DNA from: Plectosphaerella cucumerina
Taxonomy: Eukaryota > Ascomycota > Sordariomycetes > Glomerellales > Plectosphaerellaceae
DNA: 64,000 nt
Direction of reading: 5' to 3'
NCBI GenBank assembly: GCA_020746995.1
Contig: JAGPXD010000001.1
Span: 3,410,001-3,474,000, forward strand
The translations under genes were made by a program, and so were the position numbers. Positions 43,507 through 54,177 of this stretch are shown one piece after another. The notes beneath the pieces are model-generated. The model searched no databases and was not told the DNA's origin. It saw only the letters and a program-made list of their open reading frames with translations. The number at the start of each line of letters is the position of its first letter. Positions within the stretch are counted from its first letter, which is position 1.

Positions 43507-46500
43507 ATGGGTGTCAACGGCCTTTGGACCGTCGTGCAGCCATGTGCGCGCCCGACAAACCTTGCGACACTCAACCGGAAGCGGCTCGCCGTCGATGCTT
43601 CCATCTGGATATACCAGTTCCTGAAGGCCGTCCGTGATAAGGAGGGCAACGCCCTGCGCAACTCGCACGTCGTCGGCTTCTTCCGCCGCATATGCAAGCT
43701 CCTGTGGTTTGGCATCAAGCCCGTCTTCGTCTTCGACGGCGGCGCCCCCGCTCTCAAACGCCAGACCATCCAGAACCGCAAGCGCCGTCGCGAGGGCAGG
43801 CGCGATGATGCCGTCCGCACCGCTGGCAAGCTGCTCGCCGTGCAGATGCAGCGCGCAGCCGAGGAAGATGAGGAGAAGCGCAAGCGCGAGGCCGTGGGCG
43901 CAGCCACAATGCGGGAGACGGAGGAGGAAGAACCGCTGCCCAGCGCCGACCAGCTGGTGTACGTCGGCGAGGAGGGCATGTCGCAGCAGGAGCGCCAGAA
44001 GACGCGAAAGTTCACTAAGAAGGACCAATATCATCTCCCGGCGCTTGATGGCGATATCTCGTCCATGGCCCGGGCTGACGACCCCCGCATCATGAGCATC
44101 GAGGAGCTCGAGGAGTACGCCCGCCAGTTCAACGACGGCGAGGACATCAACCTTTACGACTTCAGCAAGATCGATTTCGACGGCGATTTCTTCAAGAGCT
44201 TGCCGGCGGCCGACCGTTACAACATCCTCAACGCTGCGCGGCTGCGGAGTAGGCTGAGGATGGGCCTGAGCAAGGAGCAGCTCGAGCACATGTTCCCTAA
44301 CCGCATGGACTTTTCGCGGTTCCAGGTCGAGCGCGTTCAGGAGAGGAATAAGCTGACGCAGCGATTGATGAAGGAGGCTGGCATGACGGGTCTCGATCTG
44401 ACAATCTCAGGTGGCGGGCGCATCGCTGGAGAGCGTGGCCGCGAGTACATCCTGGTCAAGAACGAGGGCGCCGAGGGTGGCTGGGCCCTGGGCGTCGTCA
44501 GCAAGGAGAAGGACATTGGCGAGGCGCACAAGCCTATTGATGTCGACGAACTCGACTTCCGGTACCAACAAAGGGATGAGAAAATTGAGTCAGGCGACGA
44601 AGATGAGGAGTTTGAGGACGTCCCCGTCGAGGGGCTGAACAGGCTGCCCAAGCCGACGCAGCAGATTGAGGACGAGTCTCTGTTCGTGGGCGGAGACACG
44701 ACGGGCGAGAGATTGCATCCTGAAGAGGAGGACGATATCAACCAGGCCATTGCCCTCTCGCTTCGGGCCCAGCACGGCAACGGGACCACCTCGGAGGCGG
44801 AAGAGGAGGTCGAGTTTGAGGACGTTGAGATGCCCGCGCCTGAGTGGGAGCAAAAGGCGGTGCCAGCGTCGAAGCCCATCGTCACGACCAGTGGGCGCAT
44901 GGTCGCCCACATTGTCAACAACAGGGCCAACGCTGCCGTGCCGCGGCGACGCGCCAACCAGAGTGACAGCGACAGCGAGGACGACCTCAAGGCTGCGCTC
45001 GCCGCCTCTAGGAAGCGGAAGCAGAAGCAGGTGCAGCCAAAGCCCGTTGTCAGTAACGTCAAGAACGCCTTTGACGGACCGCTTCCGTTCCCGAAGTTGG
45101 ACCTGGGATTCTCCCCATTTGCGAAGATCACCCCGCGGGGAGCTCCCAAGGCGCAAGGGGTCGAGCAGGAGGACCAGAGAAATGCAGTGGTGGAGGAGGA
45201 CATGCTGAGCGGTGGGTTCGAAAGAGATCCTACTGCCGATGGAGCGAAACCGTTGCCTCCTTGGATGGTAGATGACACGGATATTCGCGAGACAATTGCG
45301 CGACAGAACGAGCTGCAGGCCGAGGTCAACGCCGAGGACCGGGCGGTCGCAGAAGAGGAGGAGCGGTTGTTCCGGCGGCGACGGCAGGATGAGGTGATTG
45401 CGATTGAGTCGTCGGATGACGAGAGCGATGTCGAGATTCTGGAGGGGCCGCCAGCATTGCAGGCCTCGATAGCGGTGGAGGACACTGCCCCGGTTGATAA
45501 AGTCGTGGCTCCAGAATCTAACGTCTCGGAGGCGGCCAAGGCTCCAGAGCCAGAGCCGGAGATGGAGATGGAGTTTGAGGAGGTGGCTATCCCAGGGCAA
45601 GAGGTTGTCTCGGACGAGACCACTGCAAACGATGCCGTCCCGGACGACGAGGACGTTGAGATCACCGTTACGGAGCTGCCTGATTCACCGGAGCCCGTGA
45701 TGGAGGATGTCATTGTGGAAGCCCCAGCACCTGCCGCTGTCGCATCCCCTCCGAAACCCATCGACGACTTTGCCGACGAGGACCTTCCTCTCCCGGCTCC
45801 AGCTCCTGCAGCCCTTGCCACGGAGGATCCCCCCGGCGACGACATTTTCGGGGACAGCGATGTGGATGAGTACAGCGACCCCGAGGACGAGGAACTCTTC
45901 GCAAGCCTGGCGCAGGAAGCCGACGAGCATGCGAGGTTTGCCAGCGAGCTTAACAACAAGTCGGAGCAGGAGAATCGATTGGCATACGAAAAGGAGCTCC
46001 AGGCACTGCGGACGCAGCAGAAGAAAGACCGCCGGGACGCCGACGAGGTTAGCCAGGTCATGGTGGGCGAGTGTCAGGCACTGCTGCGGCTGTTCGGAAT
46101 CCCCTACATCACGGCGCCGATGGAGGCCGAGGCGCAGTGTGCGGAGCTCGTCAGGCTGGGGCTCGTGGACGGCATCGTCACGGACGACTCGGATACGTTC
46201 CTGTTCGGGGGCACGCGAGTGTACAAGAACATGTTCAACAGCAACAAGCTTGTCGAGTGCTACCTGGCAAGCGACCTCGACAAGGAGCTGTCGCTGGACC
46301 GAGAGCAGCTCATCTCGCTGGCGCTTCTGCTGGGATCTGATTATACGGACGGGCTGCCGGGCGTGGGCCCGGTCACGGCGGTCGAGATCCTGTCCGAGTT
46401 TCCTGCGGCCGACGGCGGGCTCTCAGCCTTCCGTGACTGGTGGTTTGACGTACAGGGCCAGCGGCGCACCAAAGCCGAGGACGCGGCCAACCCATTCCGA

Positions 46501-47112
46501 CGCAAGTTTCGAAAGAGCCAAGCGACCAAGCTGTTCCTACCCGCGGGTTTCCCAACGACGCAGGTGCGCGAGGCGTACATGAAGCCAGAGGTTGACGACA
46601 GTCCCGAGGCGTTCCAGTGGGGAGTGCCGGACCTCGAGGGCCTGCGGCAGTTCCTCATGGCAACCATCGGCTGGAGCAAGGAACGCACTGACGAGGTTCT
46701 GGTCCCTGTGATCCGCGACATGAACCGGCGCGACGTTGAAGGCACGCAGAGCAACATCACACGCTACTTCGAGGGTGGCGTGGGCGTGGGTGCCAACACC
46801 GAGGGGTTCGCGCCGCGGCAGAAGGCCAAGGCCAGCAAACGCATGAGCAACGCCGTGAGCAAGTTGCGTGCCAACGCGGGCGGTGTCAATGCCGTGACGG
46901 CGGGCATGGCGTCGGCAGCGGAGAGGGCCGCCGAGACAGCAGCGCAGGTGGCAGCCAACGACCGGCGAAGGAAGCGGAAGACTCGGCCTCTGCTGGCGGA
47001 CGATGGCGATGAGGCTGAGAATGGGAAGCAGGATGGCGACGCAGGGAATGATACGACGCCAGCAGAGGCCCAAAGAGGTCCAAAGAGGAGGGCCAAGGGG
47101 CCGACAGCGTGA
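43507..47112 (+). CDS. RAD2: RAD2/XPG nucleotide-excision repair endonuclease
   Basis: An intronless frame of 1201 residues. The N-domain begins MGVNGLWTVVQPCARP and contains LAVDASIWIYQFLKAV and KPVFVFDGGAPALKR (active-site Asp residues). A long acidic spacer follows, with a ubiquitin-interacting-like helix INQAIALSLRAQ (about 411-422). The I-domain (about 856-915) has GIPYITAPMEAEAQCAEL and DGIVTDDSDTFLFGG, then the helix-two-turn-helix LLGSDYTDGLPGVGPVTAVE. QSNITRYF near residue 1081 is a PCNA-binding (PIP-box) match, and the basic C-terminus (RRKRKTRP) a nuclear signal. The enzyme makes the 3' incision in nucleotide-excision repair. Confidence 0.97.
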   Translation: MGVNGLWTVVQPCARPTNLATLNRKRLAVDASIWIYQFLKAVRDKEGNALRNSHVVGFFRRICKLLWFGIKPVFVFDGGAPALKRQTIQNRKRRREGRRDDAVRTAGKLLAVQMQRAAEEDEEKRKREAVGAATMRETEEEEPLPSADQLVYVGEEGMSQQERQKTRKFTKKDQYHLPALDGDISSMARADDPRIMSIEELEEYARQFNDGEDINLYDFSKIDFDGDFFKSLPAADRYNILNAARLRSRLRMGLSKEQLEHMFPNRMDFSRFQVERVQERNKLTQRLMKEAGMTGLDLTISGGGRIAGERGREYILVKNEGAEGGWALGVVSKEKDIGEAHKPIDVDELDFRYQQRDEKIESGDEDEEFEDVPVEGLNRLPKPTQQIEDESLFVGGDTTGERLHPEEEDDINQAIALSLRAQHGNGTTSEAEEEVEFEDVEMPAPEWEQKAVPASKPIVTTSGRMVAHIVNNRANAAVPRRRANQSDSDSEDDLKAALAASRKRKQKQVQPKPVVSNVKNAFDGPLPFPKLDLGFSPFAKITPRGAPKAQGVEQEDQRNAVVEEDMLSGGFERDPTADGAKPLPPWMVDDTDIRETIARQNELQAEVNAEDRAVAEEEERLFRRRRQDEVIAIESSDDESDVEILEGPPALQASIAVEDTAPVDKVVAPESNVSEAAKAPEPEPEMEMEFEEVAIPGQEVVSDETTANDAVPDDEDVEITVTELPDSPEPVMEDVIVEAPAPAAVASPPKPIDDFADEDLPLPAPAPAALATEDPPGDDIFGDSDVDEYSDPEDEELFASLAQEADEHARFASELNNKSEQENRLAYEKELQALRTQQKKDRRDADEVSQVMVGECQALLRLFGIPYITAPMEAEAQCAELVRLGLVDGIVTDDSDTFLFGGTRVYKNMFNSNKLVECYLASDLDKELSLDREQLISLALLLGSDYTDGLPGVGPVTAVEILSEFPAADGGLSAFRDWWFDVQGQRRTKAEDAANPFRRKFRKSQATKLFLPAGFPTTQVREAYMKPEVDDSPEAFQWGVPDLEGLRQFLMATIGWSKERTDEVLVPVIRDMNRRDVEGTQSNITRYFEGGVGVGANTEGFAPRQKAKASKRMSNAVSKLRANAGGVNAVTAGMASAAERAAETAAQVAANDRRRKRKTRPLLADDGDEAENGKQDGDAGNDTTPAEAQRGPKRRAKGPTA

Positions 47113-47516
47113 GCAATGGCCCGATGTCTCGCTTCCCAGACAACGAACGCAGCGTAAGGAACGACAGCCGCTAGGCACTCAACTTACTCAGGCTCGTGCA
47201 GTTTGTCCCTGTCGGCCCACTCCCGGCACGCAAACAACCGCGGAGATGCTGGCTTCAGCGCCCAAATCCGGGGTCCTGGCGCGCGGTCGGCTCGGGTCTC
47301 ACGCCACGGTACAGTGGCACAGTGGAGGAACCTAAGCTTGCAACTTGTCATGCCTCGACGTCATCGACTGGCCATGTTATTACTATTGCCAACTCTAATG
47401 ACGAAGAGATCATAAAGTCGGCGCCGTCTCCTCTCAAGGTGATGATGATCATGTTCGTGAGGCTACCTTTTGACACCACTCACTACTCACCAAGCAAACA
47501 GTAGACCCCTTACACA
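47113..47516. promoter_or_regulatory. Nitrate reductase upstream region
   Basis: This 404-bp gap follows RAD2 on the same strand. It contains one NirA-type site (separate entry) but, on my reading of both strands, no GATA core. Confidence 0.5.
47238..47245 (-). promoter_or_regulatory. Putative NirA binding site
   Basis: CTCCGCGG on the minus strand matches the Aspergillus NirA consensus CTCCGHGG, 272 bp before the nitrate reductase ATG. One 8-mer match in GC-rich DNA can be chance; the position before a nitrate-assimilation gene makes it credible. Confidence 0.5.
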
Positions 47517-50500
47517 ATGGGCGGGACGAGCCACTACGTCGTCCGGAAGCGCGACCACCCTGGGTCCACGCGACAGGAGATCAAGGATGAGCCCAGCTGG
47601 GGCGCCGGACACAACCACCGTGTGGGCTTCAAGAGCCGCGACAACCGCGTGCCGGGATACACGGAGGAGGCTCGTGGCCGGGCGAGGGCGCTGCACGAGC
47701 GTGAGGCGCGCGGCGAACTGGTCAACTTCCGGGATATCGTCAAAGGACAGCCTGACTTGCACCTCATCCGGCCTGAAGACAGATCGGTGGGCTGGCGCTT
47801 CGCCCTGGACTGCACTGAAGACTGGGTCAAATACGGGCAGAAGTGGCCGGCAAACAAGGAGGTGCAGAAGAAGAAGGACGAGGAAGAGAAGCAGAAGAAG
47901 CAGCAGAATGGCGACGACGAGGCGAAGGAAAACGGCAAAACCGACGACAAACAACATGGCGACCTCAAGCTCAGCGAGGAGAAGGACCTCTCCCTGGAAG
48001 AGCGCGCCATGCTTCGGGCCTTGCGTGCTGAGAGCGATTACATGTCGAATCTCCAGTGCAACCCCGGCACGTTATCGTCACCGCAGAAGCACAACCGCAG
48101 CGACATTGCCATCGACGAGGCCGATCAGTTCACACCGGATAACTGGTTCCCGCGCTGCCCTGATCTAATCCGCCTTACGGGCAAGCACCCCCTCAACGCC
48201 GAGCCACCGCTGACACGACTCCTGGATGCCGGTCTTATCACACCCAACGAGCTGCACTACGTCCGTAACCACGGACCCGTGCCGCGCCTGCTCTGGGAGT
48301 TCCACAACGTCAATGTCGACGTGGGTGGCGGCCGCCCCTCCCGTACCTTTGGCATGGACGAACTGCGCAACACGTTCCCCAGCGTCAACATCCCTGTGTT
48401 CCTCGCCTGCGACGGCAACCGCCGCAAGGAGCTCAACATGATCCGCAAGTCCAAGGGCTTCAACTGGGGCGCCGGTGCTGGCGGTTGTGCTTACTGGAAA
48501 GGCGCGCTGCTGCGCGACGTACTCATCGCCGCGGGCCTCGCCGAGGATGAGGTCGAGGGCACTGGCGGCACGGGGAAGGCGACGGGACGCAAGGGCACAC
48601 AGCGGCGCTGGGTCAACTTTGAGGGTGCCGACGAGCTCGCCGAGGGGAAATACGCAACCTGCATCCCGTTGGCATATGCCATGGATTCTAGCAACGACGT
48701 TCTCCTCGCCTACGCTATGAACGACCTCCCCCTGCCGCCGGATCACGGTTATCCGGTGCGTATGATTATCCCGGGACACGTTGGAGGTCGCTGCGTCAAG
48801 TGGCTATCCCGTGTGTGGGTGTCGGATGAGGAGAACACGGGCTACTATCACATCTGGGACAATCGCGTCCTGCCGTCCTTTGTGACGGATATGGAGAGTC
48901 CATTTGCCGAAACGCTGTTCAAACACCCTGGCACAGCGTGCAACGAGCAGAACCTCAACTCGGTCATTGTACGTCCAGCACAGGGCGAGACTCTTTCTCT
49001 CGCTGAGGCCGCGCGCCCTGGAGCAGAATATCGCATCGAGGGCTTTGCGTACGATGGCGGCGGCCATGAAGTGCAGCGCGTCGAGGTTTCTCTGGACGAC
49101 GGGGCTACGTGGTTGTACTGCGTTCGCCGTCTGCCTGATATGCCTGTTCGACACGGAAACCGCTTCTGGACTTGGTGCCACTGGCACGTCGACGTTCCCT
49201 CGGCACGCCTTGTCGCCGCGCGAGGCATCACCGTGCGATGCTGCAGCGTCTTCAAGAACGCGCAGCCGCGCGAGCCCGCGTGGAATATTATGGGAATGAT
49301 GAACAACTGCTGGGTACCGTTATCCCCGAGCTCTTTATTACCCTATTAGGCTGTGTTAGGAGTCGTAGGAGTCTGTCTTGTGACTTGACAGCACGTGGAC
49401 CCCGTGTGGAATATCGACTCGCGAGACAGACTCCCACGACTCCTACCACAGCTATTCAAGAAAATTACTAACTCGGCGTGTTGTAGTATGTCGTCAAGAG
49501 CGAGGTCGAGCGATTCGAGGGCGAGGAGGCCCGTCTTCTCTTCCGCCATCCCACCGAGCCCGGCACAGGCGACGGCGGGTGGATGAAGCCTAGCACTGAG
49601 AATCAGATTGAGGCGGCCAAGCGGGACGCGGGGGCGCCGGAGAAGCAGTTCACGCGTGAGGAGGTTGAGAAGCATGACACTGAGGATGACTGCTGGATCG
49701 TCGTTGGGAATAAGGTGTATGATGCCACGTCGGTCATGGCGTGGCATCCGGGTGGCAAGGCACCGATCATGGCGCACGCGGGGCGGATGCATCAGGACAC
49801 GACGGAGGAGTTCGAGAGCGTCCATGATGATTTCGCTTACGACAAGCTCAGGGGTGAGTCGCCCCTTTCCACCCTTTCTTCAATCCCTTACTAACACACC
49901 TTCCAGAATGCCTCCTTGGCACCATCACCGAAAAGGCAGCCAACTTCATCTCGGAAAACGCCAAACGCAAGGCCTCGGAAGACGCGCAGGCCGCTTCTGG
50001 CGCCTCTCGCAGCGTTACCCTCCAGAAACATCGCTGGGTTCCTACCAAGCTCATCGCCCGCGAAGCCCTCTCGGACGACACAAGGGCCTACACATTCCAG
50101 CTCCCCGCGCACCGCGCCGTCCTTGGCCTCGCGACGTGCCAGCATGTCCTCCTCGGCTTCCATATGAAGGACAAGATGCTTGTGCGCTCTTACACGCCTA
50201 CAAGGCCTGTCCTGCCAGCACCGTCTGGCGCCCCGGCCAAGCTGCCTCACCATAACAACAGTAACGGCGACGGCCACCACGGTCCCCGCGATGGTGATGG
50301 TACATTCCAGCTCGTTGTCAAGACGTACTTCCCCACGGACGCGCAGCCAGGAGGCGCCATGTCTAACATTCTCGACTGCATGCCGCTCGGCGAGTCGGTT
50401 GAGATCCGCGGGCCGACGGGCGAGATCGAATACGACGGTGCGGGCCGTTTCGTCGTCGAAGGCGTAGTGCGCACCTTCAAGAGAGTATCCCTCGTCGTGG

Positions 50501-50877
50501 GCGGATCGGGCGTCACACCAGGGTATGCCCTGATGGCACGCGTCATCATGGGCCAGGAAGGCGAGGACGGGCCTGAGATGCGAGTGGTGGACGCGAACAA
50601 GACCGAGGGCGATATCTTACTGCGCAAGGAGATGGGCGAGCTGGAGGAGAAGTCAGGAGGGAAGCTGAGTGTTACGCATGTGTTGAGCCATCCTCCTGAT
50701 GGGTGGGAGGGGGAGAAGGGGCATGTTGACGGGAAGATGCTGAAGAGGCATTTGTTCCCGCCGGGAGAGGAGAGTGCTGTTTTCGTCTGTGGGCCGCCGA
50801 CGATGATGCAGAAGGCTGTCATGCCTGCGCTGAGAGACTGGGGCTTCAAAGAGGATGAGGACTTGTTTGGATTCTGA
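47517..50877 (+). CDS. niaD: Nitrate reductase [NADPH]
   Basis: Exons 47517-49313, 49487-49853 and 49907-50877 give 1044 residues. The joins restore MMNNCW-YVVKSE and DKLR-ECLLGTITEKA. Domains in order: an extended N-terminus with a Lys/Glu/Gln-rich stretch (about 118-175); the molybdopterin domain with the Mo-ligand Cys in ACDGNRRKELN (about 297) and HGPVPRL; the dimerisation domain; cytochrome b5 with heme-binding HPGG (about 685); the FAD domain with RSYTP (about 815) and a His/Asn/Gly-rich insert; and the NADPH domain with GGSGVTPGY, CGPPTMM and the C-terminal DLFGF. It reduces nitrate to nitrite in the cytosol. It is longer than the roughly 870-980 residues usual for fungi. Intron 1 is 173 nt because of an inverted repeat. 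No nitrite reductase or nitrate transporter lies beside it in this window. It converges closely with the GH31 gene. Confidence 0.96.
49350..49452. repeat. Inverted repeat (MITE-like hairpin) in a nitrate reductase intron
   Basis: The 31-nt arms 49350-49380 and 49422-49452 are reverse complements at 28 of 31 positions, around a 41-nt spacer. Each arm contains a doubled AGGAGTC unit. TATT occurs directly outside on the right (49453-49456) and at 49344-49347 on the left, a possible target duplication with a small offset. The donor, branch ACTAAC and acceptor lie outside the element, so the intron stays spliceable. Confidence 0.8.
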
Positions 50878-50939
50878 AAGGCTTCAGAAATAATCGTAGT
50901 GCAGATCAATCCGACGTAAATGCTATCCATGCAATGCCG

Positions 50940-53900
50940 CTATGCAAAACCTCCCTGCTGTTTTCCCCAAACTCCCTGGCTCAGGGGCACCAACATGCCC
51001 GCATCTCCATCGGCACCCAACACCGTGACAGCGTCAATCTTTATGCCCGCCTTCTCCATCTGTACCTGTAGTGCGCCCTCGTTCAAAACACCGTAGCCGG
51101 CCATAGCCTGGAGGCGGAGCTCGGCGCCGTCAAAGTTGAACAGCACACCCATGCGGTCCTCGCCGCCGCCTTCTGTAACACCGTCGTCGACATGCAGCAT
51201 CCCGCTCGCTCGGCCATCCAGCCCCGGCGCGATCATGATCTCAAACCCCTTGCGGCGCAGCTCGGCTGTCGTATTGGCACTCTGCACTCTCAGAGGCAGC
51301 GTACAGCCGCCACGCACATGAAGCGGGATACGGTCGAAATCGATGTCCTCGAGGGTAACCCAAGCACCACGGCCGCGCACCGGCCGGAAGGTAGCTAGGT
51401 CATAGAAGACGTCGTCAGGCAGGTAGATATCAACGGCGGTGGCATCCTCGCCTGTCACGGGCGATACAAGGATACAGTCGCCGTAAAAGTACTGGTGGTC
51501 GATTCCGTATGTGTTCTTATCGCTCGGGTAGAGGTACCACAGGGGGTTGATGGCGGGAGTGCCATCTTCTGATTGTCGCTGCAAAGCTGTGTAGATGTAG
51601 TCGAGTAGCCTGTAGCGCACTTCGATAGCCCAGCGTGCAGCCGAGGCGACTCGTGGCCAAAGGAAGAACTCTTGCGGCGGAGAGCGCGAGGTCGCGTGGT
51701 TGCGGTAAAAGGGGCTGAAGGCACCGAGTGTAGCCCAGCGTGCGCAGAGGTTCTCGCTGGGATGCTCGTTGAAGCCGCAGACCTACTCAGGGGTTAGAAG
51801 TGCTATATCGTGGGGGGGGGGGGGGTGGTGTCTTACATCACTGCCAACCATGGGAATTTGGAAGATGCTGGCAAAGCCTAACAGGCCTGCGATAGAGGAG
51901 CGACTATGGAACTGTTAGATTTATATGTCTGGCTGACTGCAGTGTACTCACTAATGTGACCACCTCGCGGCATTGTCTCCCAGCCACTTCTGGACGTGTC
52001 GGCCAGAGCCGGCAAAGGTGCTTCGTGAAAGGACGAAAGGCTTCATCTTGGGGCGTCTCCGGAGCATTGCCTCGCGCGTAGCTATTCCCATCACTAGAAG
52101 TGTTAGTAGGTATCGGCGAGAGGATGTATTATTGACTTACTGTGTCCATACAGATTATGCGTATCATACTGCAAGAGACCGTTGTGGTGCCTCACATCAG
52201 TGTGGACTGTCAAGTCGCTGAGTTTGCCTGCGGTGTTGTGGATGCTATATGGCGGGTTGATCACGTCGTCTTCCCCTTTCCGGGCTAAGATGTAGGCATC
52301 GCGCTGCTCCATGGGAATTTGTCTGTCATCGTCTACTGGTTGTATCCTCTGTTGATGTCGTCTTCCCAGGGGTCTTTGGTCATCATCGGGAGTGGAAGAC
52401 TCGACGGTGTCTGAGGCCCAGTCGTCGGCAGACTGTGAGTTGTCGATGTCTTCCTCAGATATGTTGAAACCTGGAATGGTCCTGGGAGGATTACGAAAAG
52501 GGGGTGGTCTGGGAGGCACGCCGCGTCTCTTTGCGGCCTCCTCAGGGTCTGCGCAGGGGTAACGACAGAAGCTGGCTGGCTCGTTCATGTCGATCCTGGA
52601 AGAGTCAGCTCCGTTGAAGGCTACGGTTCAGGAGCGGCATACCAAACTCCGTCAATATCAATGCCACTGCTGGGATCAAAGAATTCCTTGAACTCCCCTG
52701 CCCAGTAGTCGGTAGCATTGGGGTGTAGGAAGTCGGGAAAAACAGAGACGCCCTAGATCGGTCAGTCACTGAGCTTGGTTCGGTCATGAGATATGCTCAC
52801 CGGCCAGACAACTCCTCGAAAGTACTCTCCATCTGAATGAGGGTCCTTGAGAAAAACGTCCATTTCTTTGCCCCGACTGAAGGTTGGGTAGTCGGAATCC
52901 ATGTGGGCCACTGCTGGATCCACGATGACGACGTATTGTTGCTGGTGACGGTGAAGATAGTCTACAATCTCACGCATCCTTGTGATTGGGAATCTCTGCT
53001 CATCGAGGGTGAAGGTCCGACGAAGATCGTAATGATCGATATCTGTCCACATTGTCCTAGCTCAGGTTTAGGGTTGGCTTGTAGTATACAGGCTGACATT
53101 TCACTTACTCCAGCGGGATCCTGGCATCAGAATAATTTGCGATAACCTCGGCGACCTGGATCCAGTCACGGTAGCCAGACTTGCACTGGTGGAACTACGA
53201 CAAGTCAGCATGGATTTGTGAGCAAAGCCGACCTCCTCAATACTTACCCCAAGAGTCCAGTACGGAACCATGGCAGGACGCCCAATGACTTGGGCGTACT
53301 GTCTGGAGAGCTCTACAGGCGAAGGTCCTTCAAGGAAGTAAAAGTCCAAGACACCTCCGATGACGTTGTATTTGAGGGAAGACTTTCCGTCCTTGCTGTC
53401 CAAGTTGATATCCATGCCATTCGAGTTGAGGAGAAACACGCCGTGGGTTCCAGAGATGCGGTGCTCGAAATAGACGGGGTGCGTGCCGTAAAGGTTCTGG
53501 TCGTACCAGACGCCGCCATCTCGTCCCCAAAAGGTCCGTCTGTAACCGTTGTTCGGCATGCGAAACGAGTCAAAATGCTCACCGAGACCATAAAGGTTGG
53601 GGTCTTCAGGAAGCGCTGTCTTGAGTCTGAGATATTGCGACTCAAAAATGAAGTCCGTGGCGGAGACATTGAAGAGAACTTCTCCCGTGGAGGACCTTGA
53701 GACCTGGAAGGAGAACGGCGAGTTCGTGTACTCAAAAGACAGTAGGTGATTCTCCTTGGATGCATCTGGCGACGTTTTCGGACGAGGAAATAGGGACTCG
53801 GGTACTTGGTACCGCTTGCCCTCGACATCTTGGATCAGAACATGGAGGCGATGATCTGAGGGCATCAGCGGGGTTCTGGACTCGGATCTGTGAGTCTTAC

Positions 53901-54177
53901 CGGTCTGATACTCCACAATGAGGTCTAAGAGCTGAATGTCACGACCGTACAGGGCCGGTCCGTCGCCGTTGAGCTCAAGTTGGGCCCGGATGGTGTTGTG
54001 GGTTTCCTCGACATAGATGACGCTGTAGCCGTGGTCTGCGCGAGGAGCGCGGTACTTGATGTCTGCTACGATCAGGGGAATCGTGCCGAGGACGAGGGTC
54101 GCGATGAGAACAAGAGAGAAGACCATCAGGCTCCGGCGTCTCCCGGGAGAGGGAGGCTTTCCCAAGCCGGACTCCAT
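50940..54177 (-). CDS. Membrane-anchored glycoside hydrolase family 31 (alpha-glucosidase type)
   Basis: Eight exons (54177-53248, 53194-53109, 53056-52801, 52752-52643, 52595-52141, 52093-51952, 51903-51837, 51782-50940) give 962 residues. Joins restore GH31 text: PYWTLG-FHQC, IPLE-TMWTDIDHYD, GVW-IDMNEPASF, PMVGSD-VCGF. The nucleophile Asp463 lies in WIDMNEP and the probable acid/base Asp652 in WLGDNAARW. The start is the first ATG (MESGLGK); a basic stretch then one hydrophobic segment (LMVFSLVLIATLVLGTIPLIV) suggests a type II signal anchor with the enzyme outside the cell or in the lumen. A Pro- and Asp-rich insert lies in exon 5. Expected activity is release of glucose from alpha-glucosides; exact specificity is unknown. 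It converges with nitrate reductase. Confidence 0.93.
51812..51825. repeat. Homopolymer run of 14 G/C in a GH31 intron
   Basis: Fourteen consecutive G on the plus strand (C on the coding strand) in the 54-nt intron 7. Prone to length change and to sequencing error. Confidence 0.8.

Noticed and set aside
44337..46061. 574-codon open frame antisense to RAD2
   Set aside because: Ser-rich shadow of the acidic spacer of RAD2, with no recognisable domain.
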